Shown one piece after another: positions 32,542 through 44,371 of a stretch of 64,000 nucleotides of DNA; the first letter of the stretch is position 1, and every line of letters begins with the position of its first letter. Source of the stretch: Lithodes maja (taxonomy: Eukaryota > Arthropoda > Malacostraca > Decapoda > Lithodidae). Where the stretch lies: the NCBI GenBank assembly GCA_037953745.1, contig JBAKBP010004473.1, positions 62,001 through 126,000 on the forward strand. The letters are read 5' to 3'. The notes beneath the pieces are model-generated. The model was not told the DNA's origin and ran no database searches. It saw only the letters and a list, made by a program, of their open reading frames with translations. The translations under genes and the position numbers were made by a program.

Positions 32542-32770
32542 GTTTGTTTACAAACTCAACAACTCACAACCCTACCGCTGTCCCGTCACTACACACTCTT
32601 ATTACACTATATATCACCCCTCCACCAACACCAATATATCCTCCAAACCTTCACTAAATCCTTCCTCTTCTTGTTAGCCCCGTATGCACTCGATATCCTT
32701 GAATTAATTGACTATTCCCATAACATATGCCGGAGCCTCAAACTTGCGTCCGCCTTCCGCCATGGTGCGC

Positions 32771-33608
32771 CGCCGTATGATAACTCTCAGACTCCCAACC
32801 ACCTGCGGGGCAGGGCCGGGGGGTCTGGAGACAATCAGAGCCCTCACAGATAAATCTTTTAAGTAATAACCAGGCCACGACTAGGGAAAGTGTGAACTTA
32901 GAAACAATCCCCTCGTCTGTCCCGGATCTGGTTTGGCCACTGGATAATCAGGTACTGTACCTGAAAGCCGGCAACAAACGCCGAAACTTATTGAACTAAC
33001 AGGGGAGCCGGAGGACGTTGATCTGTCCTCGGCTCAACAAGTGAACAATGAGGAGGAATCGGAAGAGAGCTCTCAGTCCTCTAGGGCGTCCCACAGTAAA
33101 TGTGTTACTACGGATGAACTTAATGACATCCTAGATAGAGTTATGCAGCAATATGTGCCTACTGTACTACCCAAGGTCCTTCCACTAGTACCCCGGTAGC
33201 TCCCCCGATTGACTCTACGGTACGACCTTTAGAACCTATCGGCATTAAAACTCCCCAGGCCTCTTTGCCTCTACTTAACGTAACTCCGGCAACCACCACG
33301 GCATGTAGGACGACAGTGCCTGCTTCCTTGACTACCTCTAAGGTCCGTGTAATCACAGACGTCACTCCTCCCCCTCTTGATAAACTCCCACAGAGGAGAG
33401 GCCCTATGCCTCTCCTATACGGGCCAGGCTGTTCATGGATTCCGGGTATAGCACAGAAACCACACATGGCACAACAAACCGTATCGGGGGAGCTTCCGGT
33501 CCCTAGTGAATGGACCATTGAAGTAAGTAAGAGCAAAAAGCTTAGGGCCAAGGATGTGGAAGGGAAATTATTGGATGTTACAATTAAGGCTATACCCAAT
33601 GTAAAACG
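32771..33608 (+). pseudogene. gag: DIRS D Gag, third fragment
   Basis: Gag continues after CR1-2. The clearest part, 33470-33600, reads LPVPSEWTIEVSKSKKLRAKD, matching VPVEWAIEVNRKQVFRAKDA in copy A. Several stops and frame changes occur before it. It is followed by an unidentified insertion from about 33609. Confidence 0.6.
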
Positions 33609-35027
33609 CTCATGTCTGGCGTGTTTAAGCTTGACGAAATCGTGTTTGGCGCCATAATCTATAAGATACCAAAGTTCTCGTCTGGCGGAAAAATTTTGTA
33701 ATTGGCGGGTGGCCAAGAGACGAAAATAGGCGAGCGGCGAAAATACCCGAGCGGCGAGCCGACCTGAGCGGCGAACTGACTTGAGTGGCGAGCCGACCCG
33801 AGCGCATAGGCTACCTCTCGGCACTTGTCGGTCGTGATAAAGTTACTTTACTCTCTTACCAGTTCCCTTTCGAACTTGACTATCATTTATTGCTCGCTCT
33901 CTCCATCGATTTATGATATATGGATAATGGTAGCCGAGGGACCAAGTGGTGATGCAGTTGCTCGTGATAGAGGGCCACCTGAAAAGCCCAAAGTGGGAAA
34001 GGAAATTCGCAATTTTAGGAAAGATGTGCAGAACAACAAATATACTTAACTTACCTTGCATCACGTGTTATGCCTTTGTGAGTGATATATTAACTGAAAC
34101 AATACATTCCCAAGTGGCAGTATTTTTCGTTCATAAGTTCATAACCTATAAAAGAACTTAAACAAATAAAAAAACATGGTTCCGGTTCGCCAGGAATGTA
34201 CCTTCGGCGGCAAGAAGAAGGATAATGCGACTTGGACCAAAATGGTGACGTGTCTATATCAACGATCCCAGCTTTGAAGGCTTTTTGAGGCAAGCCACGA
34301 GGACTGAGGAGCTTAGATAGCCGACTAGGGAGGACCTTAGGGCCCAAAGTAGCTATCATGGTAAAGAGGAGAAGAATAATGAGGTGGACAATGACGAGAG
34401 GAACAATAATGAGGTGGACAATGACGAGAGGAACAATAATGAGGTGGACAATGATGAGAGGAACAATAATGAGGTGGACAATGACGAGAGGAACAATAAT
34501 GAGGTGGACAATGATGAGAGGAACAATAATGAGGCGGACGCCCAGTAGCAAGACGAAACAAACGAACAATATAGGCCTAATTAAATAAAAGCTTAAAACA
34601 AATTCTGGTGAGTCTTAACCCTCTCCGACATATGACGCGATTTTGAGCCTATTAGGGATACTTTAAAGCCTTTGTTACCATCAGGGGTATTTAGAAACCT
34701 TTAGTTTAGTTACTTCAACCTCTGCAGTTGTCTTTGAGTTAGCTGTGGGCAGAAAACTAATTTTGGAGAGGTAATTATAAGAGTGAGAACTCTATTTCTT
34801 ATTGCTAATCTGGCAACCTCTGCGTCATATGTGCTTGAAAGGGTTAATATCCTTTAATTATTTCAATTGGCATGTACAGTACTATAGTTAGTATTCGGAA
34901 ATGTTTGATTAAAAATACGAACAAAGGGTAAAATAGGCTAACTTAGGGGTGACCAAAGACTACCATAATTTTTTCCCATTTAATTTCCAATACGTGTCTG
35001 GCAAAATCGCGATTGGCGCCGTTTTTT
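33609..35027. mobile_element. Unidentified insertion in DIRS D Gag
   Basis: About 1.4 kb interrupt gag. Three direct copies of a motif like GTCTGGC..AATCG..TTGGCG lie near its ends (about 33615, 33676 and 34998), and GAGCGGCGA repeats lie at 33730-33800. A 30-bp minisatellite is at 34380-34541. Short open stretches (for example KVGKEIRNFRKDVQNNKYT at about 33990) have no family I recognise. Boundaries are estimated from where gag text stops and resumes. Confidence 0.4.
34380..34541 (+). repeat. 30-bp minisatellite, about 5.4 units
   Basis: The unit GAGGTGGACAATGACGAGAG followed by GAACAATAAT is repeated from 34380 to about 34541, with only GAC/GAT and GTG/GCG changes. In one frame it would encode an acidic repeat (NNEVDNDER). 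The flanking frame has stops. Confidence 0.88.
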
Positions 35028-35691
35028 CAGACTGCTAATAACGCCAAACAAGAGAGTTTACTGTACTCTGCTTCACCGGCGTTACCTTCTGCCTCGGCTG
35101 CACGATTCTTTGCAGATTGGTCACGATCTGATGGCATGAATTATATGAAATCACTTAACGCACTGACACCGGAATTGGATACAATTCCGGCACTCGATCT
35201 GATCTACAATCCAGTTCTGCAGGTGGGGCAGGTAGGTGCAGGTCCATGGGTTGACTGGGAAATTGAGGCGCAAAAATTCGCAGCCACCATTACCTCTAAA
35301 TCCTCCCATCAGATCCCTCAAGAAAACCATTTATGGTCCTCTTTATCAGTTAATAAGGCTGGAGGTGTGTTGCCGGCTTTGTTTGATTTCTTAGCGGCTC
35401 CCAAACTAATACTTTATGAATTGCAAGACCCCTTTTGTACTACCCGTCCAGCCCACTTAGACAGAGATTTTAAGTTACGCAGTAAAGCACTTAGACTGTT
35501 CTCTCAGTACCTCGTAAGTCGCCAAATTGCCCAGTCACTCACGAGAACCATATCAGCCATCTCTGATCAAAATGTGCGGAAGGCCACGGAACTGTCACGA
35601 AGGCTTCTGTTACAAAACTCTATTCAGTCCCTAGGTGATATAAGAATAGCTATCATGGAGGCTGTCAGAGCACGCCAGGACTTAACCTCTG
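35028..35691 (+). pseudogene. gag: DIRS D Gag, fourth fragment
   Basis: This is the longest clean Gag piece of copy D. It contains GAGPWVDWEIEAQKFAATI, SSHQIPQENHLW, GGVLPALFDFLAAPKLI and VRKATELSRRLLLQNSIQ, then LGDIRIAIMEAVRARQDL. All have counterparts in copy C (minus strand, 6420-6800), and the WV.W motif also in copy A. The frame is open from the insertion at 35027 to the TTAA of the MITE at 35692. Likely role is the structural protein of the retrotransposon particle; no named domain is visible. Confidence 0.68.
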
Positions 35692-36319
35692 AAGTGCGCA
35701 CGGGGGTAAATGAAAACGTCCCCCTGTGCTGACGTATTTGAGGTTTTTCGTCACTAAAATATTCATTGTACCATTAATAGCATTAATAATTATCCATATG
35801 CGCCTATTATGGGTTGATTATAAAGGTATTAACCTGAAACAACAATAAAACGAGTGAAAACAGCGTTTGGATGGTCAAAATCGGAGATATAGCCCGCGAG
35901 TTGTATAATGTATGGGTGAGGCAAGCTAGCTTCCCGCCAATTTTCCCCAAGGCCACTGCGACACAGTCGATCGATACTCTCTCTCTCTCTCTTGCACTCG
36001 ATGGCCATCAGTGATGACAACACCCTGCTTGCAACTCGCTAATGTTAGCACGAAAATATACCTCAGAATAAGGGAATAATAGGGAAAATAGGTGATAACT
36101 GAGGAATAGGAGGAAAGTGGGGAAGGAGGGGAGGTAGAGGACTGAGATTTTGCATGGCCCAGGGGCCAAACAAAAATAAAAAAATAAAAAAATAAAAATA
36201 ATTTTTTTTTTTTTTTTTTTTGATGTAAAAAGTTGATTTTTAGTTTTACTTACTCCAGAGAGTCTTCCCGCAGTCCGCCGGGGGAACTCTTAAGAGTCTT
36301 CCCGCAGCTCCCGGGTTAA
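35692..36319. mobile_element. TTAA MITE (family 2), copy 2
   Basis: The ends are TTAACCTCTGAAGTGCGCAC and GCAGCTCCCGGGTTAA. The gag reading frame rejoins exactly when the element and one TTAA are removed: ARQDL before it and RVYMVKKL after it, parallel to ARQDLRMFVVKKL in copy C. That confirms the boundaries and the TTAA duplication. Confidence 0.85.
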
Positions 36320-36471
36320 GGGTATACATGGTAAAAAAGTTGCCGGAAGACATTGGTCGCCGGGCAACACTTTCCATAATATGGATACATGGAGTGCAGT
36401 GTTTACCATGGTAGACAGCTTAAAGCAGAGTACCTCCCAACCTAGGAAGGAGTCGTTCAAGAAACCGTACT
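36320..36471 (+). pseudogene. gag: DIRS D Gag, fifth fragment
   Basis: After the MITE the text VYMVKKLPEDIGRR continues, then shifts frame to DTWSAVFTMVDSLKQSTSQP. This matches PAVWKTVFNLAQAFKQ of copy C, near the Gag C-terminus. piggyBac-2 interrupts it at 36472. Confidence 0.6.
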
Positions 36472-36684
36472 CTAACCCTTCCAGCCCGGGTGTCATTTTA
36501 AAATGACACCACAAAAAAAGGGCCGGTGCCCGGGTGTCATTTTTAAAATCTTTGTGCTTGAAAGCGTGCTTCAAAATTCGCGCGGCCAAATTTTGCATTG
36601 CAGGAGCGACCGCAGCGCCACCAAGCCTCAACTACTAGTGTTATCAGTTCGTACGTGGCCGCCATAGCGAGTTATACTGAAAAA

Positions 36685-39317
36685 ATGCTTTCCGACGTGT
36701 CCGATTCGCTGCAACCTCCCGCGGGCCCCAGTGCTACCCCGCTCGCAACTTCAACGCCTGTTGCAACTGAGAAGAAAGCTCAACGAAAGAAAGTTAAGCG
36801 TTTGTTGAGTGATAGCGCTATACAGCGACAACTTTTTGATAGTGAAGAGAGCAGTGGCAAAAGCTTGGTGGACAATGAACAATTTATAAGTGCAAGTGAA
36901 GATGACGATTTCGTTGGCTTTGGAGACGGCGATAATGTTGATTTATTTGAGGGGGGAGACAGTTGTGATGATCCTGATGTGGAAGTGTTTCAGGAAGGTG
37001 CCATTGAGCTTCCAAGTGTGCTAGAACCTAGGCCTACCCCCTCGCCATCTTTGCTAGGTCAGCCTAGGCCTAGCCCTAGCCCAGGACCTTCCCCTAGCCC
37101 AGGACCTTCCCCTAGCCCAGGACCTTCCCCTTTGCCTGCCCGTACACCCTTGAAAGTGGGCAAATATTTCTATAAACAATCGTTGGTGAAAAGTGCAGCT
37201 AAAAAAGCACGCAGGGCAGCCGCAGAAAAGGATAGGGAAGCTGAAGACAGTGATAATGACGCCTTGACCCGGGACGCCGCGTGGGTCACCCACAGCCCTC
37301 GGCTTCATCTCTCCTTCAGGATGACGGCCTCTTCAAGTGGTATTACTAGTGTGCCACAGCCCTCAACACACCGCAGAACATTATTTGCTGCGGAGAAGCC
37401 CTCGGCTCGCCGCAAAAGGAGCCCAACTCCCGAGGCTGAGGCTCCCATTGTTAAAGCTCCCGCAGCCTCCCGCGCCTCACACCGCCGACGCCCGGTCACT
37501 TCTTCACCCGAATTGTCTCCTGAAGAGGATGCTGACGACCCCAACATTGCCCCAGATGACCTGACGTCGCCTGAGAAGGAAGAGGAATCGGAACAGGAAG
37601 AGGAAGAGGAAGTCCCGACAAGACGAGCAAGAGGGCGAGGTCGTGGGCGTGGTCAGTTTGGGCATGGGCGTGGGCGTGCCGGGCGTCCGCGTAGCCAAGG
37701 GCGTGTGCCAGGGCGTCCAGGGCGTGTGCCTGCTGCACCTGCACGACCTCGAGCATCAGCATCCGACCTGTTTGTGTGGACAGATGGGGCTGATTTTGAG
37801 CCAGATTGTCCTGCCTTTGACGAGGTACAGATGGTTCCGGGGTGTCACCAACATTTCCCTGTGGCCCAGATGCTATCCCCAGTGAAATTTTCTGTGGCTT
37901 CTATGACAATGAAATCATGGAATACCTCGTCGAGGAGACCAACAACCATCATGAGATCTGTGCCAACTTTCTTGGCAGGAAGACCAGTGCCAAGATGGTG
38001 GCATGGAGAGCTGTCACTGTGGCAGAACTATATGTGTTCTTGGCACTGACAATGCTGATGACACATATCAGGAAGCACGCTCTGGCAGACAACTGGATCA
38101 CTGGCGACATCATAACGACTCCAGCATTTGGCAAGTACATGTCCAGGGACAGGTACTTCGACATCCTCCCCTATCTCCACCTGACAAACAACATGGCAGT
38201 CCACCTTCCCGACTCATTATGGAAGATCAGGAAGCTGTATGACATGATACGTCATCGGTTCACCACCTACCTGATTCCTTTCCAGAAGATGTGCCTCGAC
38301 GAGTCTCTGGTCCTGTTCCGTGGTAGGCTGCACTTCCGACAGTATATCCCGTCCAAGAGACACCGCTTCGGCATCAAGCTCTTCGTCCTCTGCGACTGTT
38401 TGACGGGGTATGTGCTGGACTTTATAGTCTACAGCGGCAAGGGTGGAGAAATTGTGACTGACCCCCTCATTGGTTTTGGTGGCGCTGTAGTGAAGAAGAT
38501 GATGGAGAGGCACTTCAATAAAAACCACATCCTCTACACAGATAATTACTACACGTCGCCTCTCCTGACCAAGTACCTCCATGACTGCAAGACCCAAACT
38601 GTCGGCACAGTCAGGGGCAAGAGGAAGGGCATGCCAGGCTAACCAACCAAGACGAAGAAGGCGGACATCTTCCACAAGAAGAGTGGCCCCATCCTCTCCA
38701 TCCAATGGCATGACCAGCGGAAGGTCAACCTCCTCACCACATGCCACAAGGCCCAGATGGTCGCCACAGGGAAGGTGGACCGAAGAACCAAGAACCCCAT
38801 CCAGAAACCAGCTGCTGTCCTGGATTACAACCTCAACATGCGCCTCGTTGACAAGTCCGACATGCAGATGGGCTTCATCGACTGCCTGCGAACATCTTGC
38901 AGGTGGTACAAGAAGTTTATCCTGCATACGGTAGATATGTTGGTCCTCAATGCCTACAACATCTACCGTCTGAGGACTCCAGGAGCCAAGAAGTACAAGT
39001 CCCTGCGGAAGTTCCACAAGCAGGTGATACTTGAGCTCCTGGCTAAACATGCGGGTACACCAGGGAGGCCACTACAAGGACCAGGCCAGCTGGACAGAAC
39101 TGGGTGTGCTGAATTTTTCAGGAAGCACCAGCTCAACGCCCTTCCTTTCAAAGCACCAGGTAGTAACGCTAGGAGTCAGAAGAGGTGCCATGTGTGCAGC
39201 CACACAACTCGCAGACCCCGCAAACCCACAAAAACCACTTGGGAATGCCTCGAGTGTCAAGTTGGACTGTGTGCTGGCACCTGCTTCAACAACTTCCACA
39301 CTCTAATAAACTTTTGA
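36685..39317 (+). pseudogene. piggyBac transposase, one frameshift and one stop
   Basis: This is a relative of the piggyBac-1 transposase. The likely start is ATG 36685 (MLSDVSDSLQPPAG). The N-terminal half is low complexity with a PSPGPS repeat (about 37070-37130), acidic runs and an Arg/Gly-rich block (37620-37730). Near 37840 the frame shifts by one base. The DDE core then reads DESLVLFRGRLHFRQYIPSK, LYTDNYYTSP and LVDKSDMQMGF, so all three Asp residues remain. A TAA stop at 38640-38642 replaces a codon in the KGMPG..TKTKK segment. The C-terminal finger (CHVC, CLEC, C, C) ends at 39317. Inactive as it stands; nearly all motifs survive, so decay is modest. Confidence 0.85.
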
Positions 39318-40613
39318 AGTGGAAGTGACAACAGTGAAAGTGACACTCAAATGTAGGCTAAGAATAATAATATAACTAAGTATAAGTGAAAAGGACACAT
39401 ATAAGTAATAATAAGTGCCTTCAATAACAATATGAACAAGTGAAAGTGACACTAAAATATATATTTCTAACAATAAAAATAAGTGAAAATGACGCTCAAT
39501 AAGCCTAGGCCAGTCAAAGTAACAGTATAATAATAATAAAACTAAGTATAAGTGAAAGAGAGACACACAAGTAATAATAAGTGCCTTCATAACAATATGA
39601 ACAAGTGAAAGTGACACTATATATATTATTAGCTTACCTAACAATACATAAAAGGGGAAATGACACTACCAATTATCAAAGTCCAGTGAAAGTGACACTA
39701 ATACAGTAAACCCTCGCTATCTCGGACTAATTGGGGGGAGACCCAGTCCGAGATGACCGAAAATCCGAGATGCCCGAAGTCCGACTTATGTCCGATTTAA
39801 GAGAGGGAAAATTCCGAATTAGAAGAGGAAAGTCCGCGTCACCGAGAAATTGAGATTTATTTATTTATTTTTTTTTTTTATCTATCTATTTAATGCATCT
39901 ATCTCCCTTATACATATATATATATAACTATGTCTTATTTGGTCTTTTTTTTAAACTATGAATCAATTCTAATACGATGGAATTGAAAACAATATTACCC
40001 TTCTAACATACAAATAATAAAATGAAAAAGAGAGTAAATAAAAATGTGTCCTTTGTCTTTCAGAAACATAAGTCTGTCTCGTATATGCTAGTATTTTATC
40101 GCTCGCTCGCCCCTAGCCACTCTCTCTCTATCTATTTATCTCTAATGCATCTAACTAACTCCCTAATACATTAACATAACTATGTCTTATTTTTTACTTT
40201 TTGTAATCTATAAATAATTTCTAATGCGATGGAATTGAAAACAATATTATCCTTCTAGCACACAAATAATAACATGAAAAAGAGTCAATAAAAATGTCTC
40301 CTTTGTCTTTTCAGAACCAATTAAGTCCGTCTCATAATAGTTCGTGTTTATCGCTCACTTCCCCTTCTGCAACTCTCTTTCTATCTATCTTGTCTTTTCA
40401 GAACCAATTAAGTCTGTCTCATAATAGTTCGTGTTTAGTTTATCGCTCACTCCCCCTCTGTAACTCTCTCTTTCTATCTATCTATCTCTCTAATGCATCT
40501 ACGTAACTCCCTTATACATTAACATAACTATGTCTTATTTGGACTTCTTGTAATCTTTGAATCATTTCTAATGCAATGAATTGAAAAATATAATATCAGA
40601 CATTTTCCGAATA

Positions 40614-41278
40614 CAGTCGACCCTCGCAAATCCGGACTTCACCAATCCGGACTTTCAACAATCCGAACACAATCCGGAGTCCGGTCCGATCGTCCGGTAG
40701 TGCGTACCGTAACGCATACTTGTCCGAATACTTAAAATTTTGTCCGGTAGGTGGCTCTCGCGACGTGTGACGCCACCCGTTCCCGCCTAGTCATTCAAGC
40801 TTGTTTACAACCCGCCGTGCGACTACCTGGTTATTAAGGTGTTTGTGAAGTTATTATCGACTTTCATTGCCAGCCACCATGCCCCCCCAAGCCTCAAAAG
40901 ACTGTCAAGCGGGTAAAGGTTACTCTGAGTGTAGAACAAAAGCTAGAACTGATAAGGAAGCTTGAGAATGGTCATACAGTGCTCCAGGTTTGTGAGGAGT
41001 ATGGGTGCAAGAAGCAAACCGTCTCCGATATACGGACCTCGGATTCTGATTAACCCCCTTCAATCAACCCCTGTACATAGTGTAAATAGAAGATTTAGGA
41101 TAAGGTGAGTACTGTATATTACGTAACTTTTATTTACTGCTAGGCTATTAATATTAATAATGTGTGTGCGTATGTGTATGCGTGTGTGGCCCCCCCTACA
41201 CTATTTTCTGAATCCGGACTTTTCCTGAATTCGGACAAGGCCCAGTCTCTTTTAGTCCGAATTTGCGAGGGTCGACTG
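40614..41278. mobile_element. Nested Tigger element with CENP-B-type HTH remnant
   Basis: The TIRs are CAGTCGACCCTCGCAAATCC and, at the far end, AATTTGCGAGGGTCGACTG, flanked by TA (40612 and 41279). It is internally deleted to 665 bp. It keeps the start of a transposase frame (40879-41053). Confidence 0.85.
40879..41053 (+). pseudogene. Tigger transposase N-terminus (CENP-B HTH) fragment
   Basis: After ATG 40879 comes a C7 run, then in a shifted frame KRVKVTLSVEQKLELIRKLE, then VCEEYGCKKQTVSDIR. This is the typical start of the CENP-B/Tigger N-terminal helix-turn-helix, which binds the transposon ends. The extra C puts the ATG out of frame. The sequence stops at TAA 41051 and the DDE core is missing. 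Confidence 0.8.
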
Positions 41279-41890
41279 TACTTATATAAAGTCCGACAAC
41301 GTCAGAGACTGTCGGAACGATGACGGAAATGTCCGAAATACCGAAGTGCGTGTCCGAGAGGCCGTAGCCAGTCCGACTAGTACGGGTTTCCGACTTCTAA
41401 AGGTCCGAGATGGCGAGGGTTTACTGTAATCATAATAATAATAATAAAACGAAGTAATAAGTGACAGAGACACAAATAAGTTCATGTAAATAACTTTATT
41501 GAGTGAAAATAACATAATAACTATAATAAATGACATAATAACCAATAAAACACTATCAAATCACTTCCCGGCATAATTGTGGGTGGAGCGACGAGTGCAA
41601 CTGGGCGTCGTAGCCGGGGCCGCGGTTGAGTGTTCGGACGCGCCGAGGTAAATACGCGGCAAAAGTTACCTCCACTTCCATCACCATCACTCCGGAACCA
41701 GTTGAGCTAGAGAGTTCTACTCAACGCCATTCTACGCAGCAAGGTAAGGCGCCCATTTCTATATATGTTTGATTAATGTAGGTAATATATTAAGCGAGAT
41801 TAGCCTTAGTTTACTTTTGTTGATATTCGGCCAGATCGCCCGAATACGAGCTCCGTCCTTTGGTGAGCCTGCCCGGGCCAGGAGGGCTAA

Positions 41891-42004
41891 ACCAAAAGGT
41901 TGAAATAAGCCTCAAGCTTCTAGTGCTAAACAGTCCTTTCGGGACCCTAGCAGGGAGGTAGTCAGCACAAGCAAAAGCAGGGTAAACAGTCAGGCAAGTG
42001 GGAC
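41891..42004 (+). pseudogene. gag: DIRS D Gag, last fragment
   Basis: After piggyBac-2 a basic, Ser/Lys-rich text continues (SSAKQSFRDPSREVVSTSK), plausible as the Gag C-terminus. It joins the AATAAT tail of the L2-like LINE at about 42005. A stop lies within the first codons (KPKG then stop), so the piece is degraded. Confidence 0.45.
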
Positions 42005-42044
42005 ATAATAATAATAATAATAATAATAATATTTATTATTTATT

Positions 42045-42324
42045 AGTGTGAAAAGGAACAACTTGAGATGGTTCGGCCATATGGAACGTATGGAAAGCGA
42101 GAGAATGACTAAGAGGGTGTACGAGAGCGAGGTGGAGGGACAGAGGGGGAGAGGTAGACCGAATATGAGGTGGAAGGATGGAGTGAGGAACTACATGAAT
42201 GAAGGCGGTGCTGGTTGGGGGGAGGGGCGTCGACTGACTGGGGACAGAGGTGCATGGGGGCGGTTCGTTCGTGGCCACCCCTTCGGGGATCACGGCGTCA
42301 GGCAATAGATAGATAGATAGATAG
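42045..42324 (+). mobile_element. 5'-truncated RTE copy with TSD
   Basis: It matches the last 270 bp of the RTE at 50436-50707 almost perfectly, including the end of the ORF (VKRNNLRWFGHMERME) and the GATA-type tail. It is flanked by AATATTTATT at 42028-42037 and 42325-42334. A few extra bases lie between the left duplication and the truncation point. Confidence 0.85.
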
Positions 42325-42624
42325 AATATTTATTCAGTTAGCAATTTACAGAGTTGGTACCACATAGTTTGTTACAAATATGACATGTACCAGCCTTGCA
42401 TAATTCCAACTAAGGATAGCCCAATAAGGCCGTTAGGCGTATTTCCATTGGGGTCCTTGTGGGATTAGGTTAGCTGGGGAAAAATGGGGAGGATAAAGAA
42501 ATAGATACTTTAGAGAAAGTATTTCTAGGGGGTTATTTTAAGATACCTTACATCCTATAGTAAATATCAGTAATCCGTAATCAGTAATCATTTCAGTTTG
42601 GTTTGTCTATCTCTTCTGTCGCAT

Positions 42625-44371
42625 TTAGTAGTAGACATAAGCTTGGTGCTCCCTTCTCGCAGCTGTCCGGTTCAGGTGTTCCTTCAGGCTACGTCTGAAG
42701 GAATACAGTGTTCTCTTTTCACGGACTGCCTGGGGTAGGTCGTTCCAGTCTTTGATGGCGGTGAAGAAGAATGTTTGCTTACCCTGTCCTTGGATTCTCG
42801 GGACCTTAAAATTAAACATCCTGTTTCTTGTATTATGTCCACTCCTCTCATTTGCTTTAACAAAATCATTCTTTAGGTACTCTGGAGCTCTGTCATAGAA
42901 AATTTTGAAGGCATTAGTGAGCCTGATTTGTTTGGCCCTGTCAGCGACATTGAGCATACCTAGTGACTGAAGTTGTTCCTGGCCAACATCTGATCTGGGT
43001 CCTAGGTTCAGCATGAACCTAACCATTTTATTTTGAGTGACCTGAAGTTTGTGCTGTGCTGATTTAGATGATGCAGAGTACCAGGATGACACAGAATAGT
43101 CAAAATGACATTGAACAAGCGCTTGGCAGAGGGTCTTTTTGGTCGCCGCGGACAAGCATCCCACCTGTCTATACAGGTATTTTATACGTGCTCTACACTT
43201 ACTCAGGATAGATTCCAAAATTGTTTCACCTGACAAACTCGCGTCCAGTTTTAGTCCGAGATATTTAACTTGTGACACTGTTGTTATAGGAATATCATTA
43301 CAGTTGACCGAGAAGCCCACAATGTCTTTCAGTTTGCGTTTTGTTCCACATAAGATGGCTTCCGTCTTGCCCAGGTGAAGAGATAGTCTATTGTCCACTA
43401 GCCATTCACTACATGATTCTAGTTCTTTGGAAAGTGAAGCGGCAATACTTATTGGGTCTTTTCCTGAAACCAGGAGCACGCTGTCGTCTGCATACAGTAA
43501 TAATTTACATGAGACGCTCAGTTCCATGTCGTTCACATAACAGAGAAAGAGTAAGGGACCAAGGATGCTTCCCTGCGGGACCCCACAGTTAATTGGCATA
43601 GGATCAGATATATTATCATCAATTTTGACTCTTTGGGTTCTACCACTAAGATAAGATTTAAACCAGTTCACAGATCCTATGCCCATTGCTTGTAGTTTAT
43701 TACATAGGATATCATGGTCTACTGTGTCAAACGCTTTTTGTAGATCAAGAAGAACCATACCGGTGTAGTTACCTTTAGACATTTCTTTACGAATGTGATC
43801 CGTTAAGTGGATGAGACAGGAGTCTGTCGAGTACATGCATCTGAAACCTGATTGAAACTTATAGAATAGATCATTTTGTTTGAGGTAGTGTTCAATTTGG
43901 GTGTATACCGCTCTTTCAAGGATTTTAGATACAATACATATTATGCTAACTGGTCTGTAGTTACCAACTTCTAGTTTATTTCCTTTCTTGAATAGAGGGG
44001 TTACAATAGCTTCCTTCAGTTCAGCAGGTACAGTGTTGGTGTTAATTGACAAGTTGATGATGTGGGTTAGGGGGCCTGCTATACCAATGGCTCCATCTCG
44101 TAGAAATTTGGCAGGAATTTTGTCTGGTCCTGTGCTTTTATGTACATTTAGGTTAGACAGCTCGTCAAAAGTGTATTTTGGTGTAACATTTTGCAATCCA
44201 AATGTGTTTGGGTGTCTGTCTTTATCTCTGTAGAAATTTCGAAAGGTGGCCGTTGTTGTCGTGTATTTATTGAGAGGTTGAGGTAGGTTCTGTGCAAGTG
44301 TGTTTGCTATGGAGGTGAAGAAGGAGTTGAAGTAGGTTGAAATTTGTCGTTTATCGTGGCAAATCTGATCA
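42625..44371 (-). pseudogene. L2-like LINE reverse transcriptase
   Basis: RT and C-terminal region of a CR1/L2-group LINE. Motifs: HKSTGPDKIPAKFL, FKKGNKLEVGNYRPVS, LLDLQKAFDTVDHDIL, GVPQGSILGPLLF and the active site LLYADDS (bases 43483-43494). The end carries FTAIKDWNDLPQAVRE, a common terminal motif. The frame is open throughout but begins inside the MITE at 44372; the true upstream text continues at 44860. It lies in RT-first order relative to the endonuclease at 52510 because everything is on the minus strand. The element is inactive because of the insertions, not because of decay here. Confidence 0.82.

Larger units (their letters stand above)
28369..32770 (-). mobile_element. CR1-2: near full-length CR1-type LINE
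   Basis: The 3' end is two TTTCTTACAG units (plus strand, 28369-28388). The 5' end at about 32770 is defined by shared sequence with CR1-3 (through GCCGGAGCCTCAAA). Both ORF1 (31675-32541) and ORF2 (28412 to about 31440) are present, with small frameshifts. It sits inside DIRS D gag. No clear target-site duplication is visible, as is usual for CR1. Confidence 0.85.
39704..41426. mobile_element. Tigger/pogo-like element in the piggyBac-2 3' region
   Basis: The TIRs are CAGTAAACCCTCGCTATCTC and GAGATGGCGAGGGTTTACTG, flanked by TA. It contains a degenerate array of about 260-bp units related to the 19692-20470 array, and a second Tigger element at 40614-41278. Its own transposase is not visible. 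Confidence 0.82.
36472..41890 (+). mobile_element. piggyBac-2: degenerate piggyBac element with CTAA flanks
   Basis: The ends are CTAACCCTTCCAGCCCGG and GCCCGGGCCAGGAGGGCTAA. The duplicated tetranucleotide is CTAA at both ends (36472-36475 and 41887-41890) rather than TTAA. It contains a broken transposase (36685-39317) and a 3' region rich in GTGAAAGTGACAC words. A nested Tigger element lies at 39704-41426 and itself contains another. The 3' end shares GAGAGTTCTACTCAACGCC with piggyBac-1 and the family 1 MITEs. Confidence 0.82.

Noticed and set aside
31278..32677. Plus-strand ORFs with Ser/Leu/Phe-rich products across the CR1 copies
   Set aside because: They are antisense shadows of CR1 ORF1 and ORF2, and similar shadows recur at every CR1, RTE and LINE copy.
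34380..34541. CRISPR-like array
   Set aside because: Units are contiguous 30-bp repeats with no spacers, in a eukaryotic transposon setting. This is a minisatellite.
41150..41180. Telomeric or microsatellite regulatory tract (GTGTGTGCGTATGTG)
   Set aside because: Short, imperfect and inside a dead Tigger element.
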